Source: Lineus longissimus
Taxonomy: Eukaryota > Nemertea > Pilidiophora > Heteronemertea > Lineidae
Direction: 5' to 3'
Assembly: GCF_910592395.1 (NCBI RefSeq)
Contig: NC_088312.1
Span: 2,108,001 to 2,172,000, forward strand
Length of the DNA stretch: 64,000 nucleotides
Position numbers and translations under genes: made by a program. Shown in pieces: positions 31,408-42,632 of the stretch (positions are counted from its first letter, which is position 1; the number at the start of each line of letters is the position of its first letter). Under the pieces are notes generated by a model. It was not told where the DNA came from, ran no database searches, and worked only from the letters and a program-made list of their open reading frames with translations.

Positions 31408-34400
31408 TGCATGCAATCGATTATATACTTAAGTGCTGTTAAGATGACACGAAAAGGTGATAACAGATTCACATCGCCTGCTGATCATAAAAATCTCAAC
31501 TAACTACCCGGTGTCCACTCCATGACAACAAAAATAATGAATCTATATTGAACCAATGCAGACACTCTTTTGATTTGACACCCAAAAAGAGGCGATCTTT
31601 TAAATCGTGAAAACTCTGTCTGCATACGCATTTCGTGAGAAATATAGCAGTTTACCGTTGAATAATATTATGTCTGGCCACACATTTGTTGTAAGTACAT
31701 ACATTGTATTGAGTTGTTTGCTAGCGATTCCATGATTCTTCAACAATATGCATGAGATGATCTTTCACGCCATAATAGGGGCAACCGGAGAACATCTTAG
31801 AGTGCCATTCAGAAGTTCCTGCCCGAGGCAAATAAACCCATGCAGTATGTTTTATCTATCAATAAATGTTTTGACAAGAGAAACATGTGTTCATTCAGAA
31901 AGTAGACAGTAACGTAACCATTTAAAGTCAGGACATTCTTAACAGATGACAATGTTTTTGAGGCAGTTTTTGGAAAATTTCTAAACCTATTTTTCTCTGT
32001 GCTGAGCTATGTGGCATTTAGGCGGGAAGGAGAATCTTTTTTTTCATTGCCCTATTCATAAAGTCTGCCTGATCACCTATGGGAAATGAAAAAAATATTT
32101 GTGGGGTATGATTGATTTCGCTTTGAGCATTTATACTTTGTGTGCTGAACTGATGGCATTTATGATAGGATCGGCATCTTCTTTGTGGACGTTCTACTTT
32201 TGAAGAAACGTTTTTTAAAGCAATCTCAGTAACTCTTTTGGTGCAAATAATGAGCTGGATTTCTTTTTTTCGGTTCATGTCATGCGCATTTGATAACTGG
32301 TGTTTGATATTTTTCACCAAAGGTGTCAATGTTGCCTACTGAAAAAAAATCCTGCGTATACTGAGTTCCGTGGTGCTCAAACTTGCCTTGATGATGTAAA
32401 ACTATTGATATATGCCAGGATGGCAATCTGCAAGGCTCATCTTTGCAGAGCTTTTTTGCTGTACAGAAAGGGTCGGGCAGATGTACGGTGCAGAACAGTT
32501 AAGTTTCCATTTCCCCAAATCAAAAGCAATCGTTAGGGGACGTTGTGTCCCAGGTTCTATTTCTGGGTTCAACGCATCCCCAAGACGAAGAAGGTTCTAC
32601 CAGTCATGGGTTCTGTGTCACAAAAACAAGATTTAAACCAGAACAAGCTTTATAAAACCAGTGCATGACTTTTAAAAGGCCACTGGGATTTCCCATGAAA
32701 AACCTCTTGGGTCTTGCCAAGTTGGGAAAAACTGCAGGACAAGTCCCTATGGTAATCTTCCCCTTCGCCTCATTGCTTGTAAAGTGGTTTTAAACCTTTG
32801 GAATTGTGCAGTACTTAGCTGTGAATCACCTAATTGCATACTATCTTACCGGCTTGATTGTAAGGGTTTGTTTGTTGTTTACAATGAAAGTGCTCATGCA
32901 GGATTCTTTGGGGGTTTGGAATGATTTATTTTCTTGTCAATGACATTGAAAAGGGAGAGTCTAACACAGCAGATTTCCCTTATAGAAATGCTCCACATTA
33001 CTTTTATGATCATTGTTACTTTCCATTGTTTTACTTCTTCAAATGTATACTGCCAAAGCAATCACGGAAACCCTCAAGTTGGCTGTTGCTGTTAGAGGGG
33101 ACAAACAAAATGATGAGTTGGAGAGACTTTAGAACTGTTTGACTTAGCTGATCCTGAATGCGTTCTGCGATGCAGGCTTACTGGAGCAATACTCAAGGTG
33201 ATGAGTTTAGTGATGTAGGATAGGTGAGAGTGTGATGATTGCTTCAAGCTTTTCTTCACACCAAAGAAACCTGCATCATCTTCTGAGACTCGGCTCAGGT
33301 GCTTTTATCTACCTTCGAGGCTTCAGCATGAGAACATGGGTGATGATGTTTGCGGCTATTCATCCAGCTGCCTCATTTGCTGCGAGTCATGTAGAGGGGC
33401 CCTCATGGCCCCGATCAATTTTGATAGAACTGATGTGTCCACTGGGTCTTGTAGCGTGATATTTGAATGCACCCCGATTGCAAAAAAAACACTACCGGTT
33501 CACTGACAATGTCATGGAAGAAACCATAATTTAGTTTTCAGTGGCCAGAATCATTTAAGGTGTAAGCAGACTTCCTGACTTGAGTGATGTTCTCTTCTGG
33601 AGAATGTTTATCAATTTTGGTGGATGTTGACTGGCTGACTTGAGCGATCTCATCTGTCTAACTCGCTCAATTCAGCACGTCAGATTCTACCTGAACTACT
33701 TGCCACTGAAATCCATTTTGTGGGTAGCTTTCATGTTTGTGGCACAGTGTCATATTGGCAGATAGGTTACACCCTTATCATTCGTTGATGCTGGCTTGAA
33801 AATGACCAAAGAAGGGACTGTGGCCTCAGTAATTGGCATCCCCAAACCATCATTACTCACATCCATAGAATTTCTGGTGCTGACATCTCTGCCTCTCCGC
33901 ATCCTTTATAGTCATAGTCTCTTGATTGTCCAAGATGACAGCAAGCAATTTGGCCATCTCTGCGGCATTTATTGGGATCTCTTTGGCGTGTAAAGGAAAG
34001 TGCTAATAATGTAGCTGACCTTGCCTCCCAATTAGTAGCTGTTCATAGCAGTAAAAGAAATGTGTAAGTCCTTGCGTGACCAAATTATTTCTGGACTACT
34101 TACTTTACAAAAAGTATGGACCACCTGTTTTGGAGTATCAAAAATCCTTCTTATGTTTTTCTGCATCGGCTATAGCACATTTTGATGAGGTTTTCAAGAG
34201 TTAGAATCTTTTTAGAGTCAGGTGAAGCGAATTAGCCATAGATCTGTTGATTCATCTTCAAAGGGAAGAAAAGGTTGTCATTCTTTGCAGGGAAAACGAT
34301 GGCCGGAGATCAGTAACAAACATGAAGTGGTTTAGCACCATACTTATGATCAGGAGACCATGGATCAACTCTTGGAATGATGATAGCGAGAAACCTAACC

Positions 34401-35686
34401 CTCCATTGCAGCCCAGGTGAATAAATGAGTACCAGGCTTGCGTAGGAAGTTAACCTGTGATGGGCCAGCATCTCATCCAAAGGGAGTGATACGACTCATA
34501 GGACTCCTAGTCTGTGCTACAAAATCTGGGGGAAGCTCTGACCTGATGAGCTGTTTGTGGCTCAGGCGATCAGTACATGAATCCAAGCAATAGAGAAAAT
34601 GGTATTCCATATAATTATATCTTTTATGAGGTTTTCTGGGGAATGGTATTCCTTAAAAGTTCACCTAAACATGCAGGAATGTTGTTTGTCAGAAAGAGAA
34701 AGTATTCAATATCACGGTGCCCCTTGGAGAGATAATTTTACCCAGTCTTGGGTCTGTGCGTTTTTGCTGTGCTACATATTTGGGACTAATCATCAGAATG
34801 AGTACTTACACCTAATCTATTCAAAGTCAATTGGTTCAATTAGCATGCATTGAGCTCTTGGGCACAAAGGATTAGCCACTCTCTATTTTTCTGTACATTG
34901 TGGTGAGGGATCAAGGCATTGTGCTCATTAAGGGGCCCTTCAAATGCCTAGCATTTTAAACATTAATCCAACAAATCTTATTGAGTACTTACAAGTGTTT
35001 TGTAAAAATGGATTTTAAAATATTGTAAACACATTTCACTAATATCATTGTGTACAAGAGTTTAGTCATTTGTATCATCAATCTCTGCTATCTCCATCGG
35101 CACAAGCCTAAGAGTACGTAGCTTTTTCGATCTGAATGACGTCAGTACAGGAGTAGAAAAGTCATCATCATCCTTATGAAATGAGATACAGGTGCCCAGT
35201 AATCTGCTGCTCCGGATATTAGCGATGAGTGAATTGTGCGCCGATACCAGGTTTCTGCACATCAACATGGCATGTCTGTGCTTTGATTGATGGGGTCCGA
35301 ATGAAAAGTATGTGAATACATCAACTGGAAGTTTTCTTCTTTCTTCTTTCGTTCACCACGTTTTAGACAGCCAGTCCGGATCAACTGGAAGTGAGGGCGG
35401 GGAAGATGTACCTGTGGTTTTGTGGTCCTGTTGTTTGAAATTGAAAGGGCCATTAACACCCCTTTTCCCCAGTAGCGTATGACACTGCTGCTTTTCCCTG
35501 ATAGCAATTTGGGCAAATCTTGCTAAAAATGCACATATACGTCTCATCAGTTCAAAACCTTGGTGTTGATATGATACAAGTAAGACATTTTCATAAGCTT
35601 TTGTATCAGCTGGTGCGAAGCCCATCAACGCTACTTGGCTGGTTGCGCCTGTACAAAGGGCCCATCTCAGATATGCCTATACCTAT

Positions 35687-35884
35687 AGGGCCGTTTAGAC
35701 GACGCGAAAAAATCCGGATGCGTCCCGAATCCGGATTAATTTTTCGTCGTGTAAACGCAAAAAGATCCGGATCAATGTGGTTGCATCCGGACTAAAAAGG
35801 TACCATCGCCTTGGGTGGTTTTAATCCGGATTCATCCAGATTCGATCCGAATGCGGTCTTTTCGCCTGTCGTCTAAACGGCCCT
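35687..35884. mobile_element. MITE-like element, family C, with a TAT target duplication
   Basis: 198 bp with inverted ends AGGGCCGTTTAGACGAC, flanked by TAT at 35684-35686 and 35885-35887. The interior is full of the words ATCCGGAT and ATCCGGA in both orientations. No coding capacity. Confidence 0.8.
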
Positions 35885-38800
35885 TATGTGTAACAGACGC
35901 AATAGCATTGACACAGTATTTGGAAACTCCAAGTGCTCCAAGTTCTTGAAGAAAGCATTAGCAGTACTCATGGCTGGGATCTTGGCAGATGTTCCCTGAT
36001 GCATGTAATCGACATATTGCCTGATTAAAGCCTTCTATTCTGCACCGCTCGTTTCATATAACCACTCAGAAAATTACAGTGAATTCGCATTAACAACCAT
36101 AGGGCAGTTCTAATAGCAGTCGTGTAAAATTATTACCTGTATCGGTAGAAGTTGAGTGGTTTTGAGAGAAAAAAATATGAAAAATATGTGGAACTTGATA
36201 AAGTAAGTAAATTCTCTGGCACGAAATAGTGTCTCTTACTAGCTTTTGCCTGTCTTTTTATGCAACCTGCATCAGTTCATTGTAATCTTCCATTGATATG
36301 AATTTTTTTTATAAGTCGCCCATAAACTTACTTGAATTTGAACTTGTAAGTGCCCTGTATATATACCAACAGTTTTTAAACAGCCTCAAGGCATACCTCA
36401 CGGTTTGATTTTATACCACATTGCCTATTTTTTCATCTGGAAAAGACGAATAAAAGACATTAGTTGAATTGAATCTGAAGTGCAGTTGGGTTGAGAACAC
36501 TTGTATGGAGGTGCTGATTGAACTTCATTGACTGTCGGCAATATCTGTCCTGAAACGTTAACAAGAAAACAAATGAGGTGGACCTAAAACGTTTCTTGAA
36601 AGCTCTTATACGAAGCAAACGTTTAGTCCCTTTTACGTAAGTCTCGAGTAAAACACTGCAAATGTGTATACCAGTAGGCCTACACTTACATGCTGTGTAA
36701 GTGAAGTGGAAAGGTATTTTCTGTCTACTAAGTGAAGAGTGGACATCTAATGCATTTGGTCACAAGGCATTCTCACATCGGTATGGTGACGGAATCGGAA
36801 TTTCATGCAGTTCAAATGTGAATTCGGATACCTTTTCACATATTTTGGCTAACAGAACAAACTAGATTGGATTGGATGTCAAGATGGCATGGCTACATGG
36901 GTGTGAATGTGCGATATATTATTACTTTCCTCCAAGTTTTCGTGAGGTATGTTACATTATTTTCGTATTGGCAGTACCTTAAGGCTATAGTTCACGTCGG
37001 TCTATTCTTCAGAGGGAGTACTGCTAGGGGTTCTCTTTTAGGTGCAACATATTCAATGACTTTTAGATATGAACAATGTAACTTTCAAGATAAAAAATTT
37101 CTGTGAATTCCATTTGTTTTCATGCTTTCAGCCCACTAGGCTTTCCCCTGGCACGCGTTGGATATTTTTCTAGATTTTAATGACAATGTTGCCCATAGCA
37201 TAATAATGCGTATGTTCATGAAATAATGTTACTTACTAATCGCAAACTGCACAAATAAACCTGTGTTTGGCATAAATATTGGATTAATGTTGGAGTGGCC
37301 TACTTGAGGTGTTCAATACTGTGAAGTTATGATAGGAATTGAATAAGACATAATTAAGTCGTGATTTAATATTTCTGCAATTGGAACATTCCCAAGGCCC
37401 ACTTAAGGACTATGAGAATGAAATTGTGTTTTGATTTTTGTGAATGAAAGGCAATGCTAGCAATCTGTAATCAAAAGGTTGGCTAGCCAAACAGTATCCC
37501 TTATATGCCCTTCCAATGAAAATGGAATTGAAAGAATTTAGTGCTTTCTTCAGTGCTTTGAAATCAGGAAGTTCTTTTAGCCAAATGGAGATGTTGCTGA
37601 GAGTTTTCCTGGTCACGTTACATGTGTGCATGTACATGTATATTGTTGATTCCAAGTATGCCCTTGCAATGCCTCTTATGATATTTATCCAACACTTGTG
37701 AGCTCTGATAGTGATTGGATTGAGCTATAGGAACTGCTGTATAACCCGACTCAGTGCAGCATATGTGATATGTGACCTGCACTCCTCAAAGACTCTGTGA
37801 CAATCGCACCAATCTTATGAAGAATTCAAAAGCTGATAAGAACCCTTTCAGTTTCCTTCTGTCGTGGTTATATTACGCCTTCTATTATCAGATAGACCAT
37901 GGACGTTTCCATTGTGCGAACAAATCTCCAAGCAACTGATAGATTTCCCTTAACCACCTCTCAGAATCTCCATGTCATGATGGGCTCAAATCACTCTGAG
38001 GTGGTAATCAATTCTGTTCACATCCAACTTCACCAGGCCCGAACATGCCTTTCCCATTTATAAACCGTTGTCCACTGCCATCCTATCCTCTCAAGGACTG
38101 ATGCAATTTCTCCAAGTGTGAACTTTTCTTGTTCTTGAAGGCCTCGAGCTGGTGTAACAGTATCATTTGGTGTTCTAATGTCTCCATTTGGAAAAACCTA
38201 GTTAAAACCAATGTTTACCAATGGTAGCCAGTGAAATGCTAGTGGAAAAGTTTACTTCAGCGAAAGCTTCCAGCGCTCTGGTAAACCCTAGTGAAGTGCC
38301 AGTGATGACCCCATTCATTGGTTAAACCAGTGGCGTTCAAGTGTCCAAATCAACTTGGGCATTGGTTGTGGTGAAGGTGATCCCTGGTGTCTACTAAAAC
38401 AGTTGTTAGACTTTATATTTGGTGCTTTATATCCTAATGAGGTAGTAATGGACCATAAACATAAAAACCAAATCATTCTCTAGATTACATTATCATCGAA
38501 GGGCATCTGCGCCTTGGTCCATTACACACCATACTACAGGAACATGACTGTCACTCAATTTTCTGATTCACTTTAGGCCCTAAAAATAGCTGAGAGTTTG
38601 ATGAGGTTTGCCCCAGGCTCGTAGTAGTAGGCCAGCCATGCCTTCCATCGAAATCCAATGAACCTGCTCAATAGATAATGGAATCATGTCATGGATCAAT
38701 CACCAGTACCCACCTATTCAACCCTGACAGCTAAGCCTCCCTAATGATAGACAATAACTTCCTTCGCTGTTTTATCTTGTAAACCGCAACTACGGTTCAT

Positions 38801-38921
38801 GCGTAGGATCACATCGATGATCCGATTGACTGATTATCGACATCTACCGATGATCGATAGGAAACCAATGAATCAGTGGAACGCGGATTGTAACTCAGTG
38901 CAAAGCTGCAGAATTGATATG

Positions 38922-39314
38922 TTATGGCCGCAGTGAAGTGGCAGTGACAGAGTCCCGAGCTGTTGGGGTGTCATCCCTGGTAGTACTGGTAGGTGGTAGT
39001 CCACGAGGGTTGAGCTGCTGAACTACCAAGGTTATTTGGTGGAGGGGTTGGATTTGCTTGGAGCTGCAGACATACTGAGGTAATCTATGAGGAGAGGGGT
39101 TCTTGGCCTTGCCTTGAGCCACTGTAGTATACTGAGGTAATTTGGGGGAAAGGGTGTTAGATTTGTTTGGAACTGCAGAAGTACTTGTGGAGAGAGGGGC
39201 CTTCACTTTCCGAATCACATTACCAAACCTGAAAATCAGAGCTTTCAAGTAACTTATGCCATGCAAGGCCACTGGCATATATCCTGACAATAATTTGATG
39301 GATGATTCCCGCAT
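38922..39314 (-). other. Open frame with an acceptor-like start; doubtful
   Basis: The 130-codon minus-strand frame is the longest in the PDE3 intron. A good acceptor (CTGATTTTCAG, exon from about 39228) leads into FGNVIRKVKAPLSTSTSAV, followed by repeated LPQY phrases and a Ser/Thr/Pro-rich tail to TAA. At DNA level, CTGCAGYTCCAARCAAATCYAAC is repeated about 105 bp apart. It could be a nested gene's last exon, or a repeat that happens to be open. Confidence 0.2.
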
Positions 39315-39454
39315 GTGACTCTGAGGTATTTCTCTGGAGAGATATTGATGGTTTTGACAAACTGGGTTGTCATTGATGTGAACAGACTGATGATCGATTG
39401 GAAAAAGTGAAGCAGTTAGAACCCAACATTTTTATGGTAGGTTCTCCTAGCAAG

Positions 39455-39560
39455 GATACCTCACATATCATACATGTTTTTGATTTGACCTAATTTTCAA
39501 GGGAACAGAGGTTAAATGGCGTAAATTGGCCGTTTGAGTGTAACTATGGCACTTTTCTGA
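39455..39560. repeat. Fragment of the dispersed (CGT)n-associated repeat, family D
   Basis: It shares TTTTTGATTTGACCT, TTTTCAAGG, AATGGCGTAAATTGGCCGT and GTAACTATGGCAC with the long copy at 48181-48905. Confidence 0.7.
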
Positions 39561-39659
39561 TGGGTATCATGATATCTATGCTTTAATATACAAAAGCATT
39601 TGGTATGTGCATGTGGTGGTTTCTGACTATACATATACTATGGCTTGTATGATTGACAT

Positions 39660-39897
39660 GTATGAAGTAGGGAGCTTTGGTCACATGACACTTAATTGAT
39701 CAATTAACTTCAACTGTTTAGGGGCTTAGTCCATACATTTCACTGGATTATAGCCGATTCTTTCAATATAAAATTGAAAGACTCTGATTATAGTGTGAAT
39801 GAAGTGGGGAGCTTGGGTCACATAACTCTGACACTTAATTGAGCAATTAGCTCCCAACAGTTTTTGGGGTCAGTCCATGCATTGCACTGGGCTGAAG
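39660..39897. repeat. Diverged tandem duplication, 137-bp spacing
   Basis: GAAGTAGGGAGCTTTGGTCA at 39664 and GAAGTGGGGAGCTTGGGTCA at 39801, each followed by ACACTTAATTGA and CAGTCCATRCATT-type blocks. Confidence 0.7.
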
Positions 39898-40471
39898 TGT
39901 GTGTAAAAATGAGTGTCTTCAGGGCCTTCTCAAATTTGAATTATTTAGCACTCAAATTTTGGATTATTTAGCAAAATTCTCAATACCAATCTGAGAGGCT
40001 GATCATGCTGACAACTTGGTGAGTTGTATTTGACATTTTCTTCACATAGCATCAGCTGGCAATTAAAGGCAGTATTTATCATCTTAGATCTGCACTTCAT
40101 ATGAATTCCTATCAAATAGCTTGTTATGGATGTGAATGCATTTCCCACCATGTCTGGTCTGACAGCTATGAATAATCTGACCAAGGAAATGTCCTTCATG
40201 TGGACAGTCCTTGGCCTGAGTGGACAGCTAGTGTATTTTGTATAGCAAAATAGACACCTCCTTATCTCTAAATAGATGTACATGTGCAGTCATCCAAATA
40301 ATATGTGAAATGGTGAAAAATTTTGAAATGGCAAGTCATTTGCATTTCTAACTGTGGAGCTGGGTCTTGGTTGACACTGAGGTGGGAATATTTCAGCCCC
40401 GGAAATTGAACTTGTCCAATAATGTGGACACATGACCTCATCCCTTTAATGGACAAGACATGTTCCAAGTA

Positions 40472-40816
40472 TTAACCCTTTCAGCTGTATCAATACACTT
40501 TAGATGGCTGTGGGTGGTCTCTGTGTGCACCCTCCATGACATATGTGATCATGATACCCAAACATCAACAACCTCATTTGGTTAAAATTAACAATCCCCG
40601 ATCGGAAATGACGTAGTTTGATCGCATTCAACTATAAATCCATTGAACAGTGGTGCTTCGTTAGTCAACCGATGACCTTTTTTTGGGGTGTGATCGGGGA
40701 TTGTAAACTCGTTCCCCTCATTTCTACATGGAGGCCATCCATGGTGTTTGAAAGAGTGAGTTTCTATATGTGGCTGTACTATTCGGAATTATTACCCCTT
40801 GGGAGTGTAAGAGTTA
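40472..40816. mobile_element. Possible second TTAA-ended element
   Basis: It starts TTAACCCTTTCAGC and ends in a GTTAAC, and the interior contains an inverted pair, ACAATCCCCGATC/GATCGGGGATTGT. The terminal inverted repeats are short and imperfect, so this is less certain than the element at 17272. Confidence 0.4.
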
Positions 40817-40908
40817 ACAGGACATCATACAAACCACCTGACACATAAGTACGATCATCAAAATAATGACCCAGGTCAACCGAGCTCGTCTATTTGCTTG
40901 GGGTACCT

Positions 40909-40998
40909 TTATTGGTCCATGGCCAGAAAGTGGCTCTCTTATTGGTCCATGGCCAGAAAGTGGCTCTCTTATTGGTCCATGGCCAGAAAGTGGCTCTC
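40909..40998. repeat. Perfect 30-bp repeat, three copies
   Basis: Three identical units at 40909-40938, 40939-40968 and 40969-40998, each with ATTGG (an inverted CCAAT box) and the palindrome CCATGG. Confidence 0.95.
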
Positions 40999-41512
40999 GG
41001 AAGCAAGTCATTTGGTGTCTTATGATTACAATGTAGTTCAATACTGAGCAGCAGTCAGTGAAAGGGCTACCGTCATAATCCCAAACCTTTTTAAAACCAG
41101 GGAAATGTACATGACCTCAATATCAACAAAGCTTTGTAATTTAGTTAACATTATACAGTACTGAATGTTCAAAGTTCATATGTCCATCATTCCCGACTGA
41201 ACCAGATTATAAACGAAAAGAAGGAGCTAATGCCATAATCTTAAACCTTTAAAACCAGCAGAACTTACTTAAATATGGGTAAAATCAGACTGACATTTCT
41301 GAAGATTCTTTGATGTGAAATGTCACTGGAGGATAACAAGGGAAAAGCAGCCCTAATATTGTTCTTGGCCAATAAGGCCATACCAATTTAATAGTTCATT
41401 GTTTAACATATTTCCTCATACTTCTCTCATACCTCATCCCGTAAATATTTCTATACCACCTGCTGTCAAACTGGCAAACGTGTTCTTTTTTGGCAAAAAC
41501 TACTGTACCTTA

Positions 41513-41650
41513 TTTGTGACCCACCACGACAAAATGAGTCGCATGTCGCACAGAAGATGAGCCTAAAATGACACCAGGACATAATAGAAGAAATTGATAT
41601 GCTCCGATTTTACAAAAGGCAGACAATGGTGAAATGAACAACCAGTCTGT
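41513..41650. mobile_element. Truncated copy of MITE family A
   Basis: It matches 6080-5947 in reverse orientation (GTGACCCACCACGACAAAATGAGTCGCATG and onward through GGACATAATAGAAGAAATTG) but lacks the other terminal repeat. Confidence 0.8.
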
Positions 41651-42601
41651 ATTTGAAATGAATTTTAAGGCCTGTATAAAGCCTATAAACTAACAATTAA
41701 ATTGGTATGGCCTAAGCCCTATTTACTCAATCTAGCTGCGGATAAAAGAATGTATTCCCTATCAACAGTTCCAATAGTCGTCACTAGCGCTTCCCTCAGT
41801 GGATTTTCCATTCTTGATGACAACTTTTGGACGATCAAAGTCGATGTCTGGCTTCTTTTTGGCATCCCCTACTGTTATGTGGTGCGTAAGGATTCTTTTG
41901 GTGTCGAGCAATGTGGTATCATCACTACGATCATAGCCTGGTGAGAAAAAAATAACGAGGCAAAGAGTTTATGAACCTACAGGCTTGGCTTGCATATTCA
42001 GAAACTGTCTTAGATTGGTGAGTCCAGCGCATCTCCTTGCAGGTGGCTTTCCAGGCCAAAGCAAGGTTTTAAAAGATTCGTTCCCAAAGTAGCACTTGTC
42101 ATTTTCCAGGCTATGTCTTTCTTCTCTTGGATGTTTAAGTCTTTGGGTCTTATTGATTTTAGCTTTGCTATGACGCAGATTGCCAGAGCTATGAGCTGAT
42201 GATTTGCACATCCAGGGCTCCAGCACTTTGTTACTAGTTAAGTTTGTGTATGTTATGTTATGATCGCGAAAACTTGAAAGTTATCCGTGGGGGTGCCTTT
42301 TCATTATTCCGTTATCAACACTAAAACTATTGAAAATATTGTAAAAGATAACAAAACTTGTTCTTGCCCGTAAGGATTGACAATAAGGCAAAGGTGGTGA
42401 TGTAAGTCTACCCTGATGAGGGAGAGTACATGAAGATACACGTTGCTTTATGCGTTGCATAGCAACATCATGGAAGATTTCTTCCAAGACAAAAGAAGAC
42501 ACTATGCCTGTCCATCCATGCAGTGGTGGTGTTTTTGCATGAAACTGGGCAGTATTGCCTTGATCACTACACCGTTCTTTTCACCATATTCCTATCTAAC
42601 G

Positions 42602-42632
42602 TTTTCCCCTCTTTGTCTACTTTCAGGTAAGC
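42602..42632 (+). promoter_or_regulatory. Strong candidate recursive-splice (ratchet) site in the PDE3 intron
   Basis: A long pyrimidine tract, TTTTCCCCTCTTTGTCTAC, runs into TTTCAG|GTAAGC with the junction at 42626|42627. This is the zero-length-exon arrangement used for stepwise removal of very long introns. It lies 14.4 kb into the intron. Confidence 0.45.
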
